DNA from: Actinomycetota bacterium | GTDB taxonomy: Bacteria; Actinomycetota; UBA4738; HRBIN12 | DNA: 5,785 nt | NCBI GenBank assembly: GCA_004366195.1 | Contig: ML214212.1 | Span: 1 to 5,785 of the forward strand | Direction: 5' to 3' | Shown: positions 1 through 5,057 of the stretch, in pieces | Numbering within the stretch: position 1 is the first letter of the stretch | Layout of the letters: the number at the start of each line of letters is the position of its first letter | Made by a program: the position numbers and the translations under genes | The notes under the pieces: generated by a model | The model's database searches: none | What the model saw: the letters and a program-made list of their open reading frames with translations, nothing else | What the model was told of the DNA's origin: nothing

Positions 1-1
1 T

Positions 2-355
2 TACGTTTTCGCCGGGCGCGTGTTCGACGCGCGCACGCGCGAAGATCTGACGCAGAAAAAGCGCGACGAACTGCTGCGCGTGGACTTTGCCGCGCTGCCG
101 TTGGAGCAGGCGGTGAAGATCGTGCGCGGCAACGGCAGGCGCGTTTTGGCGACGTTCGAAGACCCGAACTGCGGCTTTTGCAAGAAACTGTACCTTGAAC
201 TGCGCAAGCTGAAGGACGTGACGATCTACACGTTCCTGTATCCGATCCTGTCGCAAGATTCGTTCGAAAAATCCAGAAACATCTGGTGTGCGAAGGACCG
301 CGCGGCCGCATGGGACGAGTACATGGGCGACGGCAAAGCCCCGCCGGCGGCCGCG
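2..355 (+). other. dsbC: Partial dsbC: thiol:disulfide isomerase segment, truncated at both ends
   Basis: DsbC is a periplasmic homodimeric isomerase that reshuffles wrong disulfides and is kept reduced by DsbD. Visible here are the end of the dimerisation and linker region (LTQKKRDELLRVDF), then the thioredoxin-fold start with the active site DPNCGFC at bases 161-181 (E. coli has CGYC). A beta strand, VTIYTFLYPIL, follows, and then the highly conserved IWCAKD segment. In E. coli DsbC the Cys of IWCAKD forms a structural disulfide with a Cys shortly after the GK(S/A).AP stretch. Here the sequence stops matching right after GKAPPAAA, so that partner Cys, the cis-Pro (GTP) loop and the C-terminal helix are missing. 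The wording resembles betaproteobacterial DsbC (inference from memory). This is a recognisable gene fragment and could not make a working isomerase as it stands. Confidence 0.88.
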
Positions 356-838
356 CCCGTTCGGTGGTCCGCTCGCGCCGTGGCGGAGCGCATCGTCCCC
401 GCGGCCAGACGCGAGGCCGACCGGATCCTGGCCGAGGCCCGCGCGCGCGCGGCGGCCCTGGCGGGAGGCGGGGACGATCTTCGGGCCGCGCTCGCGCCGT
501 TCCTCAACCGCGAGCGGGAGTTCCTGGAGAGCCTCGGCACGCTCGTCCGGTCCCACGCCGAGGGGATCAAGGCCATGGTCCAGGAGCTCCGTTCCCGGGC
601 CGAGGAGCGGCGCCCGGCGGAGCGCCGGGATGAGGCGCCGGCGGCGTCCCGGCCGGAACCCTCCGTCGCGGCGTCCGAGCCGCAGCGCGGTCCCTCGCCC
701 GAGGAGGCCTTCGCTCCCATCGGGGTGCCGGGGGGCGAGGAGCCCGCCTCCGGAGGCGGGGAGGCGCCACCTCCCGGCGAGCTCCGGAGGGACTCCGGGG
801 AGCGCTCCCTCCGCGAGCTGTTCTTCGGCGAGGACTGA
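2..838 (+). CDS. Chimeric open frame: DsbC fragment joined in frame to a DivIVA-like C-terminus (5' partial)
   Basis: The frame is open from base 2 and ends at TGA 836-838. A GTG at 20-22 would give 272 residues, but homology runs upstream of it (the preceding codons read YVFAGR), so the true start lies off the left edge. Residues below count from that GTG. Residues 1 to about 112 are a thioredoxin-fold disulfide isomerase fragment. From about 113 to 272 the protein is a charged, Ala/Arg/Glu-rich coiled-coil segment with a disordered Pro/Gly/Glu tail. The join lies near bases 340-370. GC content rises sharply there, from about 59% to over 75% by hand count, and codons such as AAA, TTT and GAA largely disappear. 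No known protein has this architecture. I infer a junction artefact rather than a real fusion gene, but an automatic gene finder would report one protein. The two halves are described separately. Confidence 0.85.
   Translation, partial: YVFAGRVFDARTREDLTQKKRDELLRVDFAALPLEQAVKIVRGNGRRVLATFEDPNCGFCKKLYLELRKLKDVTIYTFLYPILSQDSFEKSRNIWCAKDRAAAWDEYMGDGKAPPAAAPVRWSARAVAERIVPAARREADRILAEARARAAALAGGGDDLRAALAPFLNREREFLESLGTLVRSHAEGIKAMVQELRSRAEERRPAERRDEAPAASRPEPSVAASEPQRGPSPEEAFAPIGVPGGEEPASGGGEAPPPGELRRDSGERSLRELFFGED
356..838 (+). other. C-terminal part of an actinobacterial DivIVA-like coiled-coil protein
   Basis: About 160 residues remain. An alanine- and arginine-rich helix with heptad character contains an AARREADRILAEARARA stretch typical of DivIVA/Wag31 coiled coils. 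A second helix reads FLNREREFLESLGTLVRSHAEG, like the conserved late helix of actinobacterial DivIVA-domain proteins. A low-complexity, acidic, proline-rich tail then runs to a conserved-looking end, RSLRELFFGED. DivIVA proteins mark negatively curved membrane at poles and septa and recruit cell-wall machinery. The membrane-binding N-terminal domain that defines the family is absent because the frame is joined to dsbC sequence. The neighbouring ileS supports the call, since divIVA and ileS are adjacent in many Gram-positive and actinobacterial genomes. Another coiled-coil protein such as an SMC-like or Wag31 paralogue cannot be excluded without the N-terminus. Confidence 0.55.
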
Positions 839-869
839 TCCCCGAGCGGGGACCCCGTTCACCCTCGGG
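839..869. terminator. Possible bidirectional terminator between convergent genes
   Basis: The 20 bases between the TGA at 836-838 and the ileS stop (859-861, minus strand) contain TCCCC (839-843) and GGGGA (848-852), which can pair around a GAGC loop. An alternative longer pairing joins CCCGAG (841-846) to CTCGGG (864-869). There is no T-run on either side. In a GC-rich genome such palindromes also arise by chance, so this is only a candidate for ending transcription from both directions. Confidence 0.3.
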
Positions 870-3800
870 TCGAGGCGCCCTCAGCCCGGCGGAGCGTGAT
901 CGTCACGCTCGAGCCGTCCACCTCGGCGATCGTCCGGAACGCGGCGTCGGGCACCGGCTCGTCCCGCACCTCGAGGGCCAGGGTCTCGGCCGCGATCGCG
1001 TCCCGGTGCGCCGCGAGCGCGTCGGCGAGCTCACCGGCGGCCGTCACCCCGAGGACGATCCGGTCGCTCACCTCGAGCCCCGCCTCCCGCCGCGCGTCCT
1101 GCACGGCGCGGAGGAGCTCCCGCGCGAGTCCCTCGAGCCGGAGCTCCGGCGTGACCTCGAGCTCGAGCGCGACCGTCACGCCGCCCTCCGTCGCGACGCC
1201 CCATCCCTCGCGGGTCTCCTGCGCGAGATCGACCTCCTCGGGGCCGAGCTCGATCGGTCCCGACGCCGTGTCCACCGTCACCCGCTCGCCCCGGGCGAGC
1301 GCGCCGGCCAGGGCCCCGTCGTCGGCGGCGAGGGCGGCGGCGAGCTCCTTCACCGCGGGCCCGAGGCGCGGCCCGAGCACGCGGTAGTTCGGCTTGGCCC
1401 GCCACCGGCCGAAGGCCTCCGCCGAGGCCGCGAAGACGACGCGCTTCACGTTCAGCTCCTCCGCGACGAGGGGCAGGAGCGGCTCGATCCCCTCGCGGTC
1501 GGGGACGTGGACGACCGCCTCGAGGAGGGGCTGGCGCACCCGCACCTTGGCCTCGGTCCTCACGCGCCGGCCGAGCTCCACGATCTGCCGGGCGAGGGCC
1601 ATCGCCCGGTCGAGCGCCTCGTCGACGGGGAGCTCCTCCCCCGTGGGGTAGTCGGCGAGGTGCACGGAGTCCGGGGCCCCCGCGCGCCCGGCCGCGAGGT
1701 TCCGCCAGAGCTCCTCGGCGACGAAGGGGGTGAAGGGCGCGAGCAGGCGGGCGAGCGTCGTGAGGCAGGTGTGGAGGGTCTGGAACGCCGCGCGGGTGTC
1801 GGGTCCGCCCTCCCCGCCCGGGTCCCAGAAGCGCCGCCTCGCGCGACGCACGTACCAGTTGGAGAGGTCGTCGAGGAACCGCTCGATCCGCCGTCCGGCC
1901 CCGGTGGCGTCGTAGGCGTCGAGGCGCTCGCGGGCCTCGCGCGCGGTGGCGGCGAGCTGCGAGCAGATCCATCGATCGAGCGGGGGTCGCTCGGCCACCG
2001 GGATCTCCGGCTCCGCCCAGGGGTCGAAGCCGCTCGCGTTGGCGTAGGTCACGAAGAAGGCGTAGACGTTCCACAGCGTGAGCAGGAACCGCCGCACGAC
2101 CTCGTCGAGGATGTCCATGCTCACGCGCCGTGAGGTCCACGGCGAGCCGTTCGTGAGGAGGTACCAGCGGAGCGCGTCGGCCCCCTGTCGCTCGAGGACG
2201 TCCCAGGGGTCGATCACGTTGCCGAGGCTCTTGCTCATCTTCCGCCCCTCGGCGTCCACGATGTGGCCGAGGCAGACCACGTTCCGGTACGCGGTCGAGT
2301 CGAAGTGGAGGACGGCCTCGGCCATCAGCGTGTAGAACCAACCGCGCGTCTGGTCGATCGCCTCGGAGATGAAGTCGGCGGGGAAGTGGCGCGCGAACTC
2401 CTCGAGCCCCCGGCCGAGCTCGGGGTGGTACCCCCACTGGGCGAAGGGCATCGCCCCCGAGTCGTACCAGGTGTCGATGACCTCCGGCAGGCGCCGGGCC
2501 TCCTCGCCGCAGTCCGGGCAGGGGAACGTGACCGCATCGATGGCCGGGCGATGGGGGTCGATGCCGGTCACGTCGCGCCCGGCCCGCTCGGAGAGCTCGG
2601 CCAGGGAGCCGATCGCCGTGTCGTGCCCCCGCGGGCAGCGCCAGATCGGCAGCGGGGTCCCCCAGTAGCGCTCGCGCGAGAGGGCCCAGTCCACGTTGTT
2701 GCGGAGCCAGTCCCCGTAGCGGCCGTGCTTGATGTGCTCGGGGTACCAGTTCACCTCCTCGTTGACCTCGAGGAGACGGTCCTTCACGGCGGTGGTCCGG
2801 ATGTACCACGAGCTCCGCGCCAGGTAGATCAGGGGGGTCCCGCAACGCCAGCACAGGGGGTAGGTGTGGCGGATCGTCCCCGCCCGGAGCAGCAGCCCCC
2901 GCGACCGGAGGTCCTCCAGGATGAGGGGGTCGGCGTCCTTGAAGAACCGGCCGCGCACGAACGCCGGCGCCTGCTCGGTGAACCGTCCCTCGCCGTCGAT
3001 GGGCTTGAAGACCGGCCAGCCTTCGCGGCGGCCGACCTCGAGGTCCTCGGCGCCGAAGGCGGGGGCCATGTGCACAACGCCGGTGCCGTCTTCGAGCGAG
3101 ACGAAGTCGGCGGCGACCACGCGGTGGGCGCCCTCCACGGTCGGGTACAGCGGCTCGTACCGGGCGCCGACCAGCTCGTGGCCGGCGAAGGAGCGCCGCT
3201 CGGTCGAGCCGGGCAGGACCCGCTCGCGGAGGGCGGCGGCCAGGATGAGCCGCTCACCTTCGTGCTCGACCTCCACGTACGTGGCGTCGGGCGCCACGGC
3301 GACCCCCGTGTTCGAGATCAGGGTCCAGGGCGTCGTCGTCCACCCGAGGAGCGCGGCGCCCACGAGGGAGGGGTCCTCGGCCTCGACGATGCGGAAGCGG
3401 ACGAAGACGCTCGGGTCCTCCACCTCCTCGTAGCCGAGGGCGGTCTCGGCGTCCGAGAGGGCGGTGCCGCAGCGGGGGCAGTAGCTCGTGACCCGGTCGT
3501 CCTGGTAGAGGAGCCCGCGCTCGTGCAGCCGCTTCAGGGACCACCACACGCTCTCGATGTAGGACGTGTCCATCGTCCAGTACGCGTCGCGGGTGTCGAT
3601 CCAGAAGCCGATGCGCTCGGTGGCTCGCTCCCAGTCGTCGACGTAGCGCGTGACCGACTCCCGGCACCGGCGGTTGAACTCGGCGATGCCGAGGGCCTCG
3701 ATGTCGCGCTTGGTGCGGGTTCCGATCTCCTTCTCCACCTCGAGCTCCACCGGGAGGCCGTGGCAGTCCCAGCCCGCCTTGCGGGGGACGTAGTGCCCGG

Positions 3801-4032
3801 TCATCGCCCTGAACCGCGGGTAGACGTCCTTGAACGTCCGGGACTCCATGTGGTGGATCCCCGGGCGGCCGTTCGCGGTCGGCGGGCCCTCGTAGAAGAC
3901 CCACAGGGGACCGTCGCGTCGCTCCTCGAGCTGGCGGTGGAAGACGTCGGCCTCACGCCAGAACGCGAGGATCCGCCGCTCGAGGTCCGGGAACCGGACC
4001 CTCGGGTCCACCGGCTCGAACCGCTCCGTCAC
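859..4032 (-). CDS. ileS: Isoleucyl-tRNA synthetase, type 2 (IleRS2), with GXHH signature
   Basis: Class I synthetase that charges tRNA-Ile with isoleucine in the cytoplasm and edits misactivated valine. It is complete at 1057 residues, the length of type-2 enzymes (about 1030-1080) rather than type 1 (about 930). Visible in order: EGPPTANG (48-55); the HIGH-equivalent GIHH (58-61); WDCHGLPVE (88-96); a Cys pair CPRC (185-188); the CP1 editing domain with threonine-rich GWTTTPWTL (230-238) and HMAPAFGAED (321-330), whose Asp330 matches the conserved editing Asp; a second CWRC pair; the VIDTWYDSG and DQTRGWF motifs; KMSKS (598-602); then the anticodon-binding and C-terminal domains. The GTG start at 4032 is fixed by a strong Shine-Dalgarno 7 bases upstream and by the N-terminus matching the family. 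It is read against its neighbours and preceded by a T-box leader. The signature is GXHH rather than HXGH, a swap reported in some IleRS2 enzymes with very high mupirocin resistance. Confidence 0.98.
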   Translation of the reverse strand: MTERFEPVDPRVRFPDLERRILAFWREADVFHRQLEERRDGPLWVFYEGPPTANGRPGIHHMESRTFKDVYPRFRAMTGHYVPRKAGWDCHGLPVELEVEKEIGTRTKRDIEALGIAEFNRRCRESVTRYVDDWERATERIGFWIDTRDAYWTMDTSYIESVWWSLKRLHERGLLYQDDRVTSYCPRCGTALSDAETALGYEEVEDPSVFVRFRIVEAEDPSLVGAALLGWTTTPWTLISNTGVAVAPDATYVEVEHEGERLILAAALRERVLPGSTERRSFAGHELVGARYEPLYPTVEGAHRVVAADFVSLEDGTGVVHMAPAFGAEDLEVGRREGWPVFKPIDGEGRFTEQAPAFVRGRFFKDADPLILEDLRSRGLLLRAGTIRHTYPLCWRCGTPLIYLARSSWYIRTTAVKDRLLEVNEEVNWYPEHIKHGRYGDWLRNNVDWALSRERYWGTPLPIWRCPRGHDTAIGSLAELSERAGRDVTGIDPHRPAIDAVTFPCPDCGEEARRLPEVIDTWYDSGAMPFAQWGYHPELGRGLEEFARHFPADFISEAIDQTRGWFYTLMAEAVLHFDSTAYRNVVCLGHIVDAEGRKMSKSLGNVIDPWDVLERQGADALRWYLLTNGSPWTSRRVSMDILDEVVRRFLLTLWNVYAFFVTYANASGFDPWAEPEIPVAERPPLDRWICSQLAATAREARERLDAYDATGAGRRIERFLDDLSNWYVRRARRRFWDPGGEGGPDTRAAFQTLHTCLTTLARLLAPFTPFVAEELWRNLAAGRAGAPDSVHLADYPTGEELPVDEALDRAMALARQIVELGRRVRTEAKVRVRQPLLEAVVHVPDREGIEPLLPLVAEELNVKRVVFAASAEAFGRWRAKPNYRVLGPRLGPAVKELAAALAADDGALAGALARGERVTVDTASGPIELGPEEVDLAQETREGWGVATEGGVTVALELEVTPELRLEGLARELLRAVQDARREAGLEVSDRIVLGVTAAGELADALAAHRDAIAAETLALEVRDEPVPDAAFRTIAEVDGSSVTITLRRAEGASTRG

Positions 4033-4039
4033 CTGTCGT

Positions 4040-4046
4040 CCTCCTC
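4040..4046 (-). promoter_or_regulatory. Shine-Dalgarno of ileS
   Basis: On the minus strand GAGGAGG ends 7 bases before the GTG start at 4032-4030. It is the strongest ribosome-binding site in the window and decides the start codon. Part of it (GACGAGG, 4049-4043) is also perfectly complementary to CCTCGTC at 4086-4080 inside the T-box 3' region. It could therefore be masked when tRNA-Ile is charged. Confidence 0.85.
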
Positions 4047-4058
4047 GTCGTCGAACGG

Positions 4059-4089
4059 AAAGCGCCCCGCCCCCTCGGGGACGAGGCGC
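4059..4089 (-). terminator. T-box-controlled terminator of the ileS leader
   Basis: Read on the minus strand, the arm 4089-4077 (GCGCCTCGTCCCC) can pair with 4074-4062 (GGGGGCGGGGCGC) at every one of 13 positions, two of them G-U. The innermost pair must open for steric reasons, leaving a four-base CGAG loop. UUU (4061-4059) and then CC follow. The U-tract is short for an intrinsic terminator. The 5' arm is the same segment that forms the 3' side of the antiterminator, so the two folds exclude each other, as expected for a T-box. The helix may instead act mainly as a block or spacer, with control exerted on translation. Confidence 0.7.
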
Positions 4090-4110
4090 CTGCCCCGCGG
4101 TGCCACCCCG
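4077..4110 (-). promoter_or_regulatory. T-box antiterminator (antisequestrator) element
   Basis: The minus strand carries GGGGTGGCACCGCG at 4109-4096, matching the T-box consensus (A)GGGTGGNACCGCG. Helix A1 pairs CGGGG (4110-4106) with CCCCG (4080-4076). The seven-base bulge TGGCACC (4105-4099) holds the TGGN that pairs with the free NCCA end of uncharged tRNA. Helix A2 pairs GCGGGGC (4098-4092) with GCCTCGT (4087-4081) around an AGGC loop, seven pairs including two G-U. The N of TGGN is C, while bacterial tRNA-Ile has A at position 73. Confidence 0.92.
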
Positions 4111-4340
4111 CTTGCCCGGGCCTCACGGCGGCGGACCGCTCCTCGGCCGCCATCAGGGCCTCCCGCGGTCACGGGCGGGTCCCGTCCGCGTCTCCTGCGG
4201 GCGCCGGCCCTCGGCGCCCGGTTCGGGCGGAGGCTCGGGGAGGATCTTCGCGGGGGGCCTGCCGCCATGCTCCTACCGTCCCCGGCTCGCTGGGGGAGGC
4301 GGATCCCGCCTACCCGTTCCCGTCGTCGCCTGTACGCGGC

Positions 4341-4369
4341 ATGCTACACGGCGGGATGGTGCGGGTCAC
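4341..4369 (-). promoter_or_regulatory. Candidate sigma-70-type promoter for the ileS leader
   Basis: On the minus strand GTGACC (4369-4364) and TAGCAT (4346-4341) each match 4 of 6 consensus bases and are separated by exactly 17 bases. TG precedes TAGCAT, adding an extended -10 character. Transcription would start near 4334, about 45 bases before Stem I, giving a leader of roughly 300 bases. It overlaps the first codons of the divergent DUF167 gene. Motif matches only; no transcript data. Confidence 0.45.
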
Positions 4370-4616
4370 GGTCCGCGTGGTGCCGAGGTCCGACCGGACG
4401 GCCGTGGAGGTCGGTCCGGGCGGGATCCGCGTGCGGGTCCGCTCGGCACCGGAGCGCGGTCGCGCCACCGAGGAGGCGAGACGGGCCCTCGCCCGGGCCC
4501 TCGGGGTGGGGGCCTCCGCCGTACGGCTCGTGGCCGGCGCTGCCTCCCGCGAGAAGGTCTTCGAGGTGGAGGGGCTCGAGCCCGAGGACCTGCGTCGGCG
4601 GCTGCCGGGGGTCTGA
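4356..4616 (+). CDS. DUF167 / YggU family protein
   Basis: A small soluble protein of 86 residues from ATG 4356. An in-frame ATG at 4341 would add five residues, MLHGG, which do not look like family sequence. The family normally begins directly with the strand seen here as VRVTVRVVPRSDRTAVEV. The rest follows the family pattern: GIRVRVRSAPERGRATEEARRAL, shown here only as landmarks G-R-A-T at the usual G-x-A-N site, then LGVGASAVRLVAGAASREK and the final strand FEVEGL. The fold is a compact alpha/beta domain and its biochemical role is unknown. In many bacteria the gene sits next to yggT and proC or near divIVA, which fits this locus. It diverges from ileS. No clear Shine-Dalgarno precedes either ATG, and a leaderless start is possible. 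The usual Asn of the G-x-A-N motif is Thr here. Confidence 0.88.
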   Translation: MVRVTVRVVPRSDRTAVEVGPGGIRVRVRSAPERGRATEEARRALARALGVGASAVRLVAGAASREKVFEVEGLEPEDLRRRLPGV

Positions 4617-4622
4617 GCCCCG
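4606..4622 (+). terminator. Weak hairpin over the DUF167 stop codon
   Basis: CGGGG (4606-4610) pairs with CCCCG (4618-4622) around a seven-base loop containing the TGA stop, followed by TTGT. With five G-C pairs and almost no T-run it could at most slow transcription before the next promoter. It may be chance in GC-rich sequence. Confidence 0.25.
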
Positions 4623-4651
4623 TTGTCGGCGGGAGCGGGGGATGCTACCGT
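4623..4651 (+). promoter_or_regulatory. Candidate promoter of the traR-lspA-rluD operon, possibly leaderless
   Basis: TTGTCG (4623-4628, 4 of 6 to TTGACA) and TACCGT (4646-4651, of the TAnnnT form common in actinobacteria) are separated by 17 bases. The expected transcription start falls at about 4658-4661, at or within three bases of ATG 4661. No Shine-Dalgarno is visible before that ATG (the sequence is CCGTCCTTCGGCT). Promoter and missing ribosome-binding site therefore agree on leaderless translation, which is common in actinobacteria. Confidence 0.5.
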
Positions 4652-4660
4652 CCTTCGGCT

Positions 4661-5047
4661 ATGGTCACGAAGCCCGCGTACACGAAGAAGGAGCTCGAGG
4701 ACCTGCGCGGGCGCCTGCTCGAGGAGCGCCGGGAGCTGGAGTCCCAGCTCGCGACCATCGAGGAGAGCTCGTTCGCGACCTCCCAGTCCGACCTGTCGGG
4801 CGAGGTGTCCTTCGACGAGGAGAACGCCGACGCCGGCACGTTCACGTTCGAGCGGGAGCGCGACCTGTCGATCGAGAACAACGTGCGGGACCTGCTGGGG
4901 AAGATCGACCGCGCCCTGGAGCGCATGGACGAGGGCACGTACGGGATCTGCGTCCGCTGCGGCAAGCCCATCGAGAAGGCGCGGCTGAAGGCCCTGCCCT
5001 ACGTCGATCTCTGCATCAAGGACGCGCAGGCGCAGGCCCGCCGATAG
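4661..5047 (+). CDS. TraR/DksA-family zinc-finger protein, fourth zinc ligand changed
   Basis: A cytoplasmic protein of 128 residues. An N-terminal helical region (about 8-35 and 64-91) with FDEENADAGTFTFERERD between forms the long coiled-coil hairpin of the family. The C-terminal zinc finger begins TYGICVRCGKPI. DksA-type proteins enter the RNA polymerase secondary channel. This one more closely resembles the Gram-positive YteA/YocK-like branch, whose role is poorly known. It lacks the DxxDxA tip motif of E. coli DksA in recognisable form, so I do not name it dksA. Cys97, Cys100 and Cys118 are present, but the fourth position of the usual C-x2-C-x17-C-x2-C is Asp121 (CIKD). The start at ATG 4661 is chosen because family similarity begins with MVTKPAYTKKELEDLR and a promoter ends just upstream. 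It leads an operon with lspA, 10 bases downstream. Confidence 0.92.
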   Translation: MVTKPAYTKKELEDLRGRLLEERRELESQLATIEESSFATSQSDLSGEVSFDEENADAGTFTFERERDLSIENNVRDLLGKIDRALERMDEGTYGICVRCGKPIEKARLKALPYVDLCIKDAQAQARR

Positions 5048-5057
5048 GGGGCCGGGC

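Larger units (their letters stand above)
4059..4290 (-). ncRNA. T-box riboswitch leader of ileS, short Stem I type
   Basis: This cis-acting leader senses the ratio of uncharged to charged tRNA-Ile and turns ileS on when isoleucine charging falls. Read on the minus strand, a basal Stem I helix pairs CGGGGA (4284-4279) with TCCCCG (4241-4236). It encloses an internal loop with GGTA (4277-4274) on one side and GAA (4249-4247), then ATC (4245-4243), on the other. That resembles the loop-E specifier loop, with AUC as the isoleucine codon read by anticodon GAU. Only about 35 bases lie above the basal helix, too short for the long Stem I with a distal tRNA-elbow-binding loop. This matches the ultrashort class known from actinobacterial ileS. 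Further helices are CGGGCGCC/GGCGCCCG (4220-4213 with 4205-4198) and CGCGG-ACGGG/CCCGT-CCGCG (4190-4181 with 4175-4171 and 4168-4164). The antiterminator and terminator lie at the 3' end. The T-box identity is secure; the exact specifier loop fold is inferred. Confidence 0.9.

Noticed and set aside
20..22. GTG as the start of the left-edge gene
   Set aside because: The codons before it (YVFAGR) continue DsbC similarity up to the window edge and there is no ribosome-binding site, so this is an internal valine codon.
2..838. A new DsbC-DivIVA fusion protein
   Set aside because: Both partners are cut at the join, composition changes abruptly, and the two proteins belong to different cell envelopes and phyla. 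A chimera is simpler.
1006..2133. Plus-strand frame of 375 codons opposite ileS
   Set aside because: Its product is repetitive Arg/Glu/Gly/Leu sequence mirroring the ileS codons; no start signals or family motifs.
4298..4310. Palindrome GGCGGATCCCGCC as an operator or as the T-box specifier (it contains AUC on the minus strand)
   Set aside because: A 5-bp stem with a 3-base loop is common by chance at this GC content. The AUC there lies in a hairpin loop outside the Stem I fold and has no GAA beside it.
4341..4343. ATG 4341 as the DUF167 start
   Set aside because: It adds only MLHGG, which has no family match, and has no Shine-Dalgarno. ATG 4356 fits the usual N-terminus better, though it is not proven.
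4100..4660. Upstream extension of the traR frame by 187 codons
   Set aside because: The extension crosses the T-box leader and DUF167 in another frame, and similarity to TraR/DksA begins only at ATG 4661.
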